Assembly (NCBI GenBank): GCA_934597255.1
Contig: CAKTQV010000010.1
Coordinates: 1 to 64,000, forward strand
Source: an uncultured Oscillospiraceae bacterium
GTDB taxonomy: Bacteria; Bacillota; Clostridia; Oscillospirales; Oscillospiraceae
Direction of reading: 5' to 3'
Length of the DNA stretch: 64,000 nt
The stretch's first letter is position 1; every line of letters starts with the position of its first letter. Below are positions 8,742 to 16,424 of this stretch, piece after piece. Under the pieces are notes generated by a model. It was given only the letters and a program-made list of their open reading frames with translations, was not told the DNA's origin and did no database searches. Made by a program: the position numbers and the translations under genes.

Positions 8742-8804
8742 TGTTCTATCCTGTCTGCGCCCCCGGCGGGGTGCTTCCCGCCGCTTTGGGCGTTGTCCGC
8801 GCGC

Positions 8805-10013
8805 TCAGGCGCGGTTTTGGAGAAACTCATCCCGGACTGTCTTCAGCAGCGTCCGGTCCGCCAGAAGCTCCAGCGCTACGCACGTCATGGCGCGCACGGC
8901 GGCGTGCAGCGCCAGATGTGCCTGCGGGCCGTCCACAACGGACAGCGCCTGCTCCGTGTGAACGTGCACCGGCGCGCCCGGCGGCGCGACCTCCAGATAC
9001 AGCGTCGGGCAGACGTGGCTGACGTTTCCGATGTCGGACGAGCCGGAGCTGGGCCCGGGGTGATCGAGCGTGTAGTCCGGCTCGATCCCCTGCGCGCGCA
9101 GGTGGGCCTCGCCGAGCCGCGAGAGCGTCGGCGCCGGGAGAAGATCGTCCAGCGGAGGGTCCGGCTCCGTGACGGTCAGCGCCGCGCCCGTCATCAGCGC
9201 CGCGCCCTGCGCGATGTTCTTGACCTTCTCAATGACTTCGTTGAGATAGGCGCGCTGCTCGGCGCGCACAAAGAATTTCGCGGCGGCCGTTTCCGGGACG
9301 ACGTTCGGCGCCGCGCCGCCGTCCGAGACGATGCCGTGCATGCGGACGTCGGGGCGGACGTGCTGGCGCAGCGCGTTGACGCCGGCGAACAGAAGCTGCA
9401 CCGCGTCGAGCGCGTTGACGCCGTCCCAGGGGGCGGCGGCGGCGTGGGCCGCCCGGCCGCGGTAGGAAAACTCGAAGCTGTTCATGGCAAGCGCCCGGCA
9501 GGCGGTGTTGGTCTTCGGATGCAGATGGGCCTGAATGGCCGCGGCCGTGTCGTCAAAGACGCCCTCGCGGGCCATGATGACCTTTCCGCCGTAGCTCTCC
9601 TCCGCCGGCGTTCCGACGAGCCGTATCACGGCCCGGATCTCGCCGCGCCGCACCAGCTCCGCCATCACCACGGCGGCTCCGCAGGTCGTCGCGGCGATCC
9701 AGTTGTGGCCGCAGGCATGGGCGGCGCTGCGGCCGTCGCCGCCGTAGCCCGGCAGCGCGTCGTATTCCGCCGGAAAGTCGATCTGCGGCCCGTCCGAGCC
9801 GAAGACGGCGATGAAGGCGGTGTCCATGCCGCATACGGCCGTCTGCACGGCAAAGCCGCTGCGCCGCATATAGTCCATCAGATAGGCCGCCGATTCGCGC
9901 TCCTGCATCCCAAGCTCCGGGTGCGTGAAAATATAGCGGCTGATCTGCTCCAGCTCGCCGGCGTGCTGCTGTTCGATCTCCTCCGCCAGCCGAAGGACTT
10001 TTTTCAAATTCAT
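8805..10013 (-). CDS. M20 family amidohydrolase (AbgB / ACY1L2-like)
   Basis: A 402-residue M20-type metallohydrolase. It has AEYDALPG (82-89, replacing the ADMDALP of the M20D peptidases), the metal-binding CGH (101-103) and the catalytic GTPAEE (134-139). A dimerisation domain begins near residue 180 (FSYRGRAAHAAAAPWDGVNA). AEYDALPG is characteristic of aminobenzoyl-glutamate hydrolase subunit B and ACY1L2-type amidohydrolases, which cleave N-acyl or peptide bonds of small amides. The ATG at 10013 has GGAG 8 nt upstream. It lies upstream of importer operon A in the same direction and could process an imported amide or conjugate; that link is inference. Confidence 0.85.
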   Translation of the reverse strand: MNLKKVLRLAEEIEQQHAGELEQISRYIFTHPELGMQERESAAYLMDYMRRSGFAVQTAVCGMDTAFIAVFGSDGPQIDFPAEYDALPGYGGDGRSAAHACGHNWIAATTCGAAVVMAELVRRGEIRAVIRLVGTPAEESYGGKVIMAREGVFDDTAAAIQAHLHPKTNTACRALAMNSFEFSYRGRAAHAAAAPWDGVNALDAVQLLFAGVNALRQHVRPDVRMHGIVSDGGAAPNVVPETAAAKFFVRAEQRAYLNEVIEKVKNIAQGAALMTGAALTVTEPDPPLDDLLPAPTLSRLGEAHLRAQGIEPDYTLDHPGPSSGSSDIGNVSHVCPTLYLEVAPPGAPVHVHTEQALSVVDGPQAHLALHAAVRAMTCVALELLADRTLLKTVRDEFLQNRA

Positions 10014-10188
10014 GGCGATACTCCATCCGTTGTTGCATTTTGATCGGGATTCCATTAAAATATATAAGATAAGCGCCGCGATTGCAAGAGCGAGCGCGCG
10101 GATATCCTGCGCCGGAGGCGGGCGGACGCTTTCGGCGGGACAAACGGGGCGGCCCCGCCGTCGTTTTTCCGACGCCTTTGCGCAAAAC

Positions 10189-10226
10189 GGAAAAACGACC
10201 GTTATCCTTTCGGATGACGGTCGTTT
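10189..10226 (-). terminator. Intrinsic terminator of the tRNA-Thr/tRNA-Tyr transcript
   Basis: Directly after the tRNA-Tyr CCA end there is a hairpin on the minus strand (AAACGACCGT / ACGGTCGTTT with inner ATCC/GGAT pairs) followed by a T-run. Confidence 0.8.
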
Positions 10227-10227
10227 C

Positions 10228-10312
10228 TGGTGGGGGAAGGTGGATTCGAACCACCGAAGGCATTGCCAGCAGATTTACAGTCTGTCCCCTTTGGCCACTC
10301 GGGAATTCCCCC
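10228..10312 (-). tRNA. tRNA-Tyr (anticodon GTA)
   Basis: The minus strand folds as a class II (long variable arm) tRNA. The acceptor stem is GGGGGAA/TTCCCCC, the anticodon stem-loop is CAGA-CTGTAAA-TCTG with GTA, and a GGTTCGAATCC T-arm is present. CCA is encoded at 10228-10230. Confidence 0.95.
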
Positions 10313-10353
10313 TTATGAACTTGTCGGCGCGGTGCGGAAGCCTTACCTTGCGG

Positions 10354-10428
10354 TGGAGCTGGTGAAGGGAATCGAACCCCCAACCTACGCATTACAAGTG
10401 CGTTGCTCTACCGTTGAGCTACACCAGC
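10354..10428 (-). tRNA. tRNA-Thr (anticodon TGT)
   Basis: The minus strand has acceptor GCTGGTG/CACCAGC, D-arm with AGCTCAACGGTAGAGC, anticodon loop CTTGTAA (TGT) and T-arm GGGTTCGATTCCC. Discriminator T and CCA are encoded. It lies 41 bp upstream of tRNA-Tyr in the same transcript. Confidence 0.95.
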
Positions 10429-10495
10429 ACAGGCAGGTAGCCTAAGTATAGTAGCAGACAAGCCGCGGTTTGTCAACAAAAATTTCGAGGTTCGT

Positions 10496-10834
10496 ATGAA
10501 AAATGTCATCACGCTGCCCGCGGGAAGTCCCGTGCGGGCGATATTCACCATGGACGGCGATTACATGGCGCCGTATATCCGGCCCGGCGAGGCGGTCAGG
10601 GTGAGCTTTGAGCGCCCGGAGCCGGGCGAGTGCGGCCTGTTTGATGCCGGGGGCGAGGCGCTGGTCCGCCAGTACTGCGAGGACAGCTTCGGCAATGTGT
10701 ACCTGTTCGCGCTCAACCGCGCCCGGCGGGAGCTGGACCGCCGCTTCCCCGGCGGCGAGGGGCTCGTGTGCCTGGGGCGGCTGCTGCTCGGCCGGCGCGC
10801 GCCGCTGCCGCTGGATTTCGGAGGGGAAGCATGA
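10496..10834 (+). CDS. S24/LexA-peptidase-like domain protein lacking the catalytic Ser and Lys
   Basis: A 112-residue single-domain protein resembling the S24 (LexA / signal-peptidase-like) beta fold. DGDYMAPYIRPGEAV (20-34) matches the usual GDSM-P-hydrophobic-GD-V pattern, but the nucleophilic serine is Y23. The expected lysine is R58 (EALVRQY), so it should not be a working protease. There is no HTH domain. The ATG at 10496 has GAGG upstream. Its last codons overlap the glycosylase start (ATGA), so the two are translationally coupled. Function unknown. Confidence 0.6.
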   Translation: MKNVITLPAGSPVRAIFTMDGDYMAPYIRPGEAVRVSFERPEPGECGLFDAGGEALVRQYCEDSFGNVYLFALNRARRELDRRFPGGEGLVCLGRLLLGRRAPLPLDFGGEA

Positions 10835-11358
10835 GCCGGCGGCTCGGACGGCCGGATTATGCCTGGCCGGCGACGGAGCTGGCCCCGGCGCTGCTGGGAA
10901 AGCTTCTGTGCCGGCGGCTCGGCGGAGAGGTGATCCGCGCGCGCATCACGGAGACGGAGTGCTATTACGGCGAGCAGGACAGCGCCTGCCACGCGCACCG
11001 GGGCCGGACAAAGCGCACCGCGACGCTGTATGAGCCCGGCGGAACGGCTTATGTGTATCTGTGCTACGGCATCCACGAAATGCTCAACGTGGTCAGCGGG
11101 CCGGAGGGCCATCCCGAAGCGGTGCTGCTGCGCGGCGTGGAGGGCGCGGACGGGCCGGGCCGGCTGACGAAGCGGCTGGGCGTCGACCGCGCGCTCAACG
11201 GGATCGATCTGGCCGTGTCGGAGGAGCTGTGGATCGAGGACGACGGCGCGGTACCGGAGCGCGAGGCGTCCGAGCGCGTGGGCATCGGCTATGCCGAGCC
11301 GGACGACCGCGCGCGGCTGTGGCGCTGGCGCGTGATCGGAGACGCGGCCAAAAAATGA
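10831..11358 (+). CDS. DNA-3-methyladenine glycosylase (AAG/MPG family)
   Basis: A 175-residue base-excision repair enzyme that removes alkylated purines from DNA. It has the AAG-family stretch TETECYYGEQDSACHA (41-56), with the glutamate of the family's catalytic site, the KRTATLYEPGGTAYVY segment and a CYGIHEMLNVV motif. Length is normal for bacterial AAG. The ATG overlaps the previous stop by 4 bp, with GGAGGGG just upstream. Confidence 0.9.
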   Translation: MSRRLGRPDYAWPATELAPALLGKLLCRRLGGEVIRARITETECYYGEQDSACHAHRGRTKRTATLYEPGGTAYVYLCYGIHEMLNVVSGPEGHPEAVLLRGVEGADGPGRLTKRLGVDRALNGIDLAVSEELWIEDDGAVPEREASERVGIGYAEPDDRARLWRWRVIGDAAKK

Positions 11359-11359
11359 T

Positions 11360-11378
11360 CTCCGGGACAGGCCCGGAG
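11360..11378 (+). terminator. Short hairpin just after the glycosylase gene
   Basis: CTCCGGG and CCCGGAG form a 7-bp stem immediately downstream of the stop. Only A-rich sequence follows, so this is a weak candidate; the stronger hairpin comes next. Confidence 0.3.
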
Positions 11379-11389
11379 AAAAGGAAAGA

Positions 11390-11417
11390 GGGGCCCGGAA
11401 CGTTTGTTCCGAGCCCC
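11390..11417. terminator. Bidirectional terminator between glycosylase gene and rpmB
   Basis: GGGGC plus CGGAAC pair with GTTCCG plus GCCCC, leaving one small internal bulge, and TTGTTT follows on the plus strand. It sits between two convergent genes and is pyrimidine-flanked on the minus strand as well. Confidence 0.7.
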
Positions 11418-11430
11418 TTGTTTGAGCAAA

Positions 11431-11619
11431 TCAGACTGCGCGCTCGACCTTGCCGCCGCGAAGGCAGCGCGTGCACACATAAACATGCTTCGGCTGGCCG
11501 TCCACTATCGCCTTGACGCGCTTGACATTGGGCTTCCAAGTGCGATTAGAGCGCCTGTGGGAATGGCTGACCTTGATGCCGAACGTCACGCCTTTGCCGC
11601 AAACCTCACATTTTGCCAT
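11431..11619 (-). CDS. rpmB: Ribosomal protein bL28
   Basis: A 62-residue large-subunit ribosomal protein. MAKCEVCGKG and the SHSHRRSNRTWKPN core are diagnostic. It is the zinc-binding form, with CxxC pairs C4/C7 and C49/C52. The ATG at 11619 has GGAG 10 nt upstream. It is transcribed alone from the promoter at 11664-11692. Confidence 0.97.
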   Translation of the reverse strand: MAKCEVCGKGVTFGIKVSHSHRRSNRTWKPNVKRVKAIVDGQPKHVYVCTRCLRGGKVERAV

Positions 11620-11663
11620 CGAAATCAGCTCCTTCCTGCCGTCTGCAAAATGACAGCTTTCAT

Positions 11664-11692
11664 ATAATATCAGACAGAAAAGCAAATTGCAA
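11664..11692 (-). promoter_or_regulatory. Sigma-A promoter of rpmB
   Basis: On the minus strand, TTGCAA (11687-11692), a 17-bp spacer and TATTAT (11664-11669) lie about 45 bp upstream of the rpmB start. Confidence 0.7.
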
Positions 11693-11708
11693 GCATTATT
11701 TTTTCATA

Positions 11709-11737
11709 TTGCGAATTTCTTCAAATATGTATACAAT
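11709..11737 (+). promoter_or_regulatory. Sigma-A promoter of the hprK operon
   Basis: TTGCGA (11709-11714), a 17-bp spacer and TACAAT (11732-11737) lie in an AT-rich stretch about 37 bp upstream of the hprK start. Confidence 0.7.
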
Positions 11738-11773
11738 ATGATTGCAGAATTATAAGCGTCCGGAGGTGCTTTT

Positions 11774-12733
11774 ATGGCCGGAAACTACAGCGTCAGGCTC
11801 GCGGAGGTCGTCGCGCAGTACGACGATCTGCATATAGCCTACGCATCGAGCGATTACGAAACGCGGCTCATCCACTCGGCGGATCTGAACCGGCCGGGAC
11901 TGCAGCTGATGGGCTTTTTTGATTATTTCGACGCCGCGCGCATCCAGATCATGGGCAAGGCGGAGATCACGCTGCTGTCGGGCAAAAGCTCCCAGTCGCG
12001 TCTGTCGAGTCTCGGCGAGCTGCTGAGCCGCGGCTGCCCGGTCGTGATCGTGGCGCACGAGCAGGAGGTTTTGCCGGAGCTGCTGGAATCGGCGCGCAAG
12101 TTCGACGTGACCGTGCTGCGCACGGATGTGGATACCTCCGAGTTTTCCGCCCAGCTCATCGGCACGCTGCGCCGCTTTCTCGCGCCGCGGGAGACGGTGC
12201 ACGGCGTTCTGGTGGAGGTCGCCGGCGAGGGGATGCTCATCGTGGGCGATTCGGGCGTCGGAAAATCGGAGACGGCGCTGGAGCTCATCAAGCGCGGCCA
12301 CCGGCTCATCGCCGACGATGCCGTGGAGATCCTGCGCACGAGCCGCGTGACGCTGGAGGGACGCGCGCCGCGGGTCATCCAGAACTTCATGGAGCTGCGC
12401 GGCGTGGGCGTGATCGACGTGAAGAGCCTGTTCGGCGAGGGCGCCGTCAAGCCGGAAACGCGCATCGACATGGTCGTGTCGCTGGAGACGTGGAGCAGCG
12501 AAAAGTCCTACGACCGGCTGGGGTTGGAGACGGAGACGACGGACATTCTGGGCGTGTCGCTGCCGAAGGTCACGATCCCGGTCCGCCCCGGGCGGAATCT
12601 GGCCGTCATCCTGGAGGTCACGGCCATCAACAACCGCCAGAAAAAGGCCGGCTACAACGCCGCGCAGGTGCTGGCGCAGCGCGTGGACGAGATCGCGGAC
12701 GCGGGAATCGAATTTTCGGGGGACAGATTTTGA
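11774..12733 (+). CDS. hprK: HPr kinase/phosphorylase
   Basis: A 319-residue bifunctional enzyme that phosphorylates and dephosphorylates Ser46 of HPr, controlling carbon catabolite repression. The N-terminal domain covers about 1-130. The P-loop GDSGVGKSE begins at residue 158, followed by ELIKRGHRLIADDAVE and the C-terminal signature around RGVGVIDVKSLFGEGAV. It has a strong RBS and its own promoter. Its stop overlaps the next start (TGATG). Confidence 0.97.
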   Translation: MAGNYSVRLAEVVAQYDDLHIAYASSDYETRLIHSADLNRPGLQLMGFFDYFDAARIQIMGKAEITLLSGKSSQSRLSSLGELLSRGCPVVIVAHEQEVLPELLESARKFDVTVLRTDVDTSEFSAQLIGTLRRFLAPRETVHGVLVEVAGEGMLIVGDSGVGKSETALELIKRGHRLIADDAVEILRTSRVTLEGRAPRVIQNFMELRGVGVIDVKSLFGEGAVKPETRIDMVVSLETWSSEKSYDRLGLETETTDILGVSLPKVTIPVRPGRNLAVILEVTAINNRQKKAGYNAAQVLAQRVDEIADAGIEFSGDRF

Positions 12734-13638
12734 TGGATAAGCATCTGCTTGCGGATATAAAACGCGCGCTGCCGGCGCTGGAGCTGCGCGAGGAGGAGCC
12801 GATGGCGGCGCACTGCTCGTTCCGCATCGGCGGCCCGGCGGCGGCCATGGCGCTGCCGGCGTCGGCGGAGGAGCTAACGGCGCTGGCCGTGCTGCTGCGC
12901 GAAAAGGGCGTGGAGCCGTTCGTGATGGGAAACGGAACGAACCTGCTCGTGACGGACGGGCCGCTCGACCGCTTCGTGATCAAATGCGGAGCGGCGCTGT
13001 CGGCCATACATATTAAAGAGGAGTGCGTCACGGCGGAGGCCGGGGCGACGCTGGCGCAGACGGCGGCGGCGGCCCTGGCCGCGGAGCTGACGGGACTGGA
13101 GTTCGCCGCGGGCATCCCCGGCACGGTGGGCGGCGGCGTGAGCATGAACGCCGGAGCCTACGGCGGCGAGCTGAAGGATGTGACGGTGTGGACCGACTAT
13201 CTGGACGGGCAGCTGCGGCTGCGCCGCGCGGAGGGCGAGGCGCAGGGCTTCGCCTACCGCCGCAGCGCGTTTTCCGGCCCGGGATGCATCGTGCTGCGGA
13301 GCGGGATGCGGCTGACGCGCGGGGAGCACGGGGCCGTCGCCGCCCGGATGCGGGAGCTGGGCGCCAAGCGCCGCGCCAGCCAGCCGCTGGATATGCCGTC
13401 CGCCGGCTCGACGTTCAAGCGCCCCGTGGGCGGCTACGCCGCGGCGCTGATCGACGAGGCGGGGCTCAAGGGCTTCCGGATCGGCGGGGCGCAGGTGTCG
13501 GAAAAGCACGCCGGCTTTGTTGTGAACGCCGGCGGCGCGCGCTTTGACGACGTGCTGGCGCTGATGGAGCATATACAGCAGACCGTGTGGACGCGCAGCG
13601 GCATCCGGCTCGAGCCGGAGGTGCGGATCGTCCGCTGA
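12733..13638 (+). CDS. murB: UDP-N-acetylenolpyruvoylglucosamine reductase
   Basis: A 301-residue FAD enzyme that reduces the enolpyruvyl group to form UDP-MurNAc in peptidoglycan synthesis. It has HCSFRIGGPA, GNGTNLL and GIPGTVGGGVSMNAGAYGGE in the FAD-binding region. The C-terminal part has the catalytic serine in PSAGSTFKRP and a glutamate near the end (RLEPEVRIV). It resembles the shorter type II MurB of Firmicutes. Its start overlaps the hprK stop by one base. Confidence 0.96.
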   Translation: MDKHLLADIKRALPALELREEEPMAAHCSFRIGGPAAAMALPASAEELTALAVLLREKGVEPFVMGNGTNLLVTDGPLDRFVIKCGAALSAIHIKEECVTAEAGATLAQTAAAALAAELTGLEFAAGIPGTVGGGVSMNAGAYGGELKDVTVWTDYLDGQLRLRRAEGEAQGFAYRRSAFSGPGCIVLRSGMRLTRGEHGAVAARMRELGAKRRASQPLDMPSAGSTFKRPVGGYAAALIDEAGLKGFRIGGAQVSEKHAGFVVNAGGARFDDVLALMEHIQQTVWTRSGIRLEPEVRIVR

Positions 13639-13648
13639 GGAGAGAGAC

Positions 13649-14509
13649 ATGGAATTTCTGGTCATAACCGGCCTGTCCGGCGCGGGAAAGACCCGCGTGA
13701 TCGACATCTGCGAGGACATGGGCTATTACTGCGTGGACAATCTGCCCATCGCGCTGATCGACCGCTTCGCGGAGCTGTGTCTGGCCACGCGGGGGCGCTT
13801 TGAGCGCGTGGCCGTGGGGCTGGACGTGCGGGCCAGCCGCGAAATGGGAGAGCTGTCCGCGGCGCTTGACCGGCTGGAGGCGATGGACTGCGGCATGCGC
13901 ATCCTGTTCGTGGATGCGAGCGACCGGACGCTGGTGCGCCGGTACAAGGAGACGCGCCGCCCGCATCCGCTGGCGGCCCGGGGACGGACGCTGGCCGAGG
14001 CCATCGCCGCCGACCGCAGCTTCAGCGAGCCGCTGCGCCGGCGCGCCGAGCACGTCATCGACACCACGGGCATGAGTCTGAGCGGGCTGCAGAGCGAGCT
14101 GTACGGTCTTCTCGCGCCCGAGAGCCGCTATTTTTCCGTGAGCGTGTGTGCGTTCGGCTTCAAATACGGCATACCGCCGGAGGCGGATCTGGTCTTCGAC
14201 GTCCGCTGTCTGCCGAACCCGTTTTATCAGGACGAGCTGAAGGAGCTGTGCGGGCTGGACAAGCCGGTCGCGGACTTTGTGTTCGGGTTTGAAAATTCCC
14301 GCGTGTTCCGCGACAAGCTCATGGATCTGCTTGCGTTTCTCCTGCCGCGCTATGAGGAGGAGGGACGGCGGGAGCTGACCATCGGCGTCGGCTGCACGGG
14401 CGGCCGCCACCGGAGCGTGGCGATGGCCCGGGCGCTGACGGACGCGCTGGAGGCGCAGGGCTGGGACGCGGCGCTGCGCTGCCGGGATATGGAAAGGAGC
14501 GGCGTATGA
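13649..14509 (+). CDS. rapZ: RapZ/YvcJ-family nucleotide-binding protein
   Basis: A 286-residue P-loop protein. Walker A is GLSGAGKT (8-15), and the C-terminal RapZ domain carries FGFKYGIP, DVRCLPNPF and GVGCTGGRHRSV. In proteobacteria RapZ adapts an sRNA for RNase E. In Firmicutes YvcJ binds nucleotides and affects competence, so the role here is less defined. It is in the conserved rapZ-glmR-whiA run and overlaps glmR by 4 bp. Confidence 0.95.
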   Translation: MEFLVITGLSGAGKTRVIDICEDMGYYCVDNLPIALIDRFAELCLATRGRFERVAVGLDVRASREMGELSAALDRLEAMDCGMRILFVDASDRTLVRRYKETRRPHPLAARGRTLAEAIAADRSFSEPLRRRAEHVIDTTGMSLSGLQSELYGLLAPESRYFSVSVCAFGFKYGIPPEADLVFDVRCLPNPFYQDELKELCGLDKPVADFVFGFENSRVFRDKLMDLLAFLLPRYEEEGRRELTIGVGCTGGRHRSVAMARALTDALEAQGWDAALRCRDMERSGV

Positions 14510-15498
14510 ATCGCTTTATGTGTCCGCGCATCGCGGCCATCGGCGGCGGCACGGGATTGTCCACGATGCTGAGAGGGCTGAAAAACTGCCACGCCGACAT
14601 CACGGCGGTCGTCGCCGTCACGGACGACGGCGGCGGGAGCGGCGTTCTGCGGCGGGAGCTGGGCATGCTGCCGCCGGGGGACATCCGCAACTGCATCCTC
14701 GCGCTGGCCAACGCCGAGCCGGCCATGGAGCAGCTGATGAACTACCGCTTCACGGAGGGGAGCCTGGCCGGGCAGAGCCTGGGCAATCTGGTGCTGGCCG
14801 CGTTCAACGAGCTTTCGCCGTCGTTCGACAAGGCGGTGGAGACGATGAGCCAGGTGCTGGCGATCACGGGGCGGGTGCTGCCTGTGACGAACGCGAATCT
14901 TGTGCTGCGCGCCCGCTTCGACAACGGCGAGACGATCTCCGGCGAGACGAGCATCACGGATTATAAAAAGAAAAGCGACGCGCTGATCCGCCGCATGGAG
15001 CTCGCGCCGGCCGGCGCGAAGGCGCTTCCGGCGGTGCTGGAGGCCATCGACCGCGCCGACATGATCGTGCTGGGGCCGGGAAGCCTGTATACGAGCGTGC
15101 TGCCGAATCTGCTGGTCGGCGGCGTGGCGGAGCATATATGCCGGTCGAAGGCGCTGAAGATCTACGTTCTCAATGTCATGACGCAGGACGGCGAAACGGA
15201 GCGCTTCACCGCCGCCGATCATGTCCGCACGCTGTTTGAGCAGAGCGGCGCGAAGCTGTTCGACTGGGTGCTGGCCAACAGCGCGCCGGTCCCGCCGGAC
15301 GCGATCCAGAGCTATTCGGGCGAAAACGCCGCGCCCGTCGCCGTGGACGACGAGGCGCTGACGGCGCTGGGCGTGTCCGTGCTGCGGGCGGAGGTGTCCG
15401 GGATGAAGGGGCGCTTCGTGCGCCACGATCCGCAGGCGCTGGCGGCCGCGCTGATGGATTTTTACCGGCGCAACGCCACAACGAGGGTATTTGGCTGA
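14506..15498 (+). CDS. glmR: GlmR/YvcK-family UDP-sugar-binding regulator
   Basis: A 330-residue protein of the CofD-like fold. It has the N-terminal AAIGGGTGLSTML (10-22), VTDDGGGSG, LPPGDIRNC and the LGPGSLYTSVLPNLLV segment. In Bacillus this protein (YvcK/GlmR) binds UDP-GlcNAc and is needed for cell-wall precursor supply during gluconeogenic growth. Its stop overlaps the whiA start by one base. Confidence 0.95.
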   Translation: MNRFMCPRIAAIGGGTGLSTMLRGLKNCHADITAVVAVTDDGGGSGVLRRELGMLPPGDIRNCILALANAEPAMEQLMNYRFTEGSLAGQSLGNLVLAAFNELSPSFDKAVETMSQVLAITGRVLPVTNANLVLRARFDNGETISGETSITDYKKKSDALIRRMELAPAGAKALPAVLEAIDRADMIVLGPGSLYTSVLPNLLVGGVAEHICRSKALKIYVLNVMTQDGETERFTAADHVRTLFEQSGAKLFDWVLANSAPVPPDAIQSYSGENAAPVAVDDEALTALGVSVLRAEVSGMKGRFVRHDPQALAAALMDFYRRNATTRVFG

Positions 15499-16403
15499 TG
15501 TCCTTTTCATCGGAAGTAAAAAACGAGCTGTGCCGGCAGAGCATCGGGAAAAGGTGCTGCGCGCTGGCCGAGGCCTACGGCGCGCTGCTGTACGGCAATT
15601 GCTTTTCCGCCTCGCTCATCCGCTTCATCACCGCGTCGGACGCCTTTGCCCAGCGGCTGCCGAAGCTGTTTTCCCGGGCCTTCGGCGTGGCGTTTGACCA
15701 GCTGTCCGGGACGGAGACGGCGGGCAAGCGCTCTCTGTCCATCACGGACGCGGATAAGATCGCGCGCGTGTTCGACGCGTTCGGCTGCGACGCGGCCTTG
15801 CTGCTGGCGCACCACATCAACCGCCCGGTCGTTGAAAGCGAGTGCGACCGGCAGGCGTTTCTGCGCGGCGCGTTTCTGGCCGGCGGAAGCGTGACAGACC
15901 CGGCGCGGCGGTATCATCTGGAGCTGGCGACGGCGCACGCGGGCGTGTGCCGCGAGACGCACGCGCTGCTGCTGGAGATGGGCTTTGAGCCGAAGGACGC
16001 CGCGCGCGGCGGCGTGCGGCTGACGTATTTCAAGCAGTCGGCGGCCATCGAGGATTTTCTGACGACCATCGGCGCGCCGCTGGGCGCGATGGAGCTGATG
16101 CAGGCGAAGGTGGAAAAGGATATGACCAACGCCATGAACCGGCTGACGAACTGCGACATGGCCAACGCCGACAAGGTCACGCGCTCGGCGGCCGGACAGC
16201 TGGACGCCATCCGCGCCGTGGAGGCCGGGCCGGGGCTGGACAGTCTGCCGCCGGCGCTGCAGGAGACGGCGCTGCTGCGCATCGCGAACCCGGCCTGCTC
16301 GCTGGCCGATCTGGCGCAGCTGAGCTTTCCGCCGGTCACGAAAAGCTGCATGGCTCACCGGCTGCGCAAGCTGGTGGAATACGCGCAGAAGCTGGAATCG
16401 TAA
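15498..16403 (+). CDS. whiA: WhiA-family DNA-binding regulator
   Basis: A 301-residue protein with a LAGLIDADG-homing-endonuclease-like N-terminal half and a C-terminal HTH, usually implicated in division and chromosome segregation. Visible marks are SFSSEVKNELC, the ECDRQAFLRGAFLAGGSV segment, NRLTNCDMANADK and the C-terminal RIANPACSLADLAQL...KSCMAHRLRKL helix-turn-helix. Confidence 0.95.
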   Translation: MSFSSEVKNELCRQSIGKRCCALAEAYGALLYGNCFSASLIRFITASDAFAQRLPKLFSRAFGVAFDQLSGTETAGKRSLSITDADKIARVFDAFGCDAALLLAHHINRPVVESECDRQAFLRGAFLAGGSVTDPARRYHLELATAHAGVCRETHALLLEMGFEPKDAARGGVRLTYFKQSAAIEDFLTTIGAPLGAMELMQAKVEKDMTNAMNRLTNCDMANADKVTRSAAGQLDAIRAVEAGPGLDSLPPALQETALLRIANPACSLADLAQLSFPPVTKSCMAHRLRKLVEYAQKLES

Positions 16404-16424
16404 CGTATCAGACAGGAGACGCCT

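Larger units (their letters stand above)
8449..8804. other. Intergenic region, 356 bp
   Basis: This AT-richer gap separates the importer operon start from the end of the amidohydrolase gene. It holds the promoter at 8548-8577 and the hairpin at 8715-8741. No conserved coding sequence or RNA gene is evident in the rest. Confidence 0.6.
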
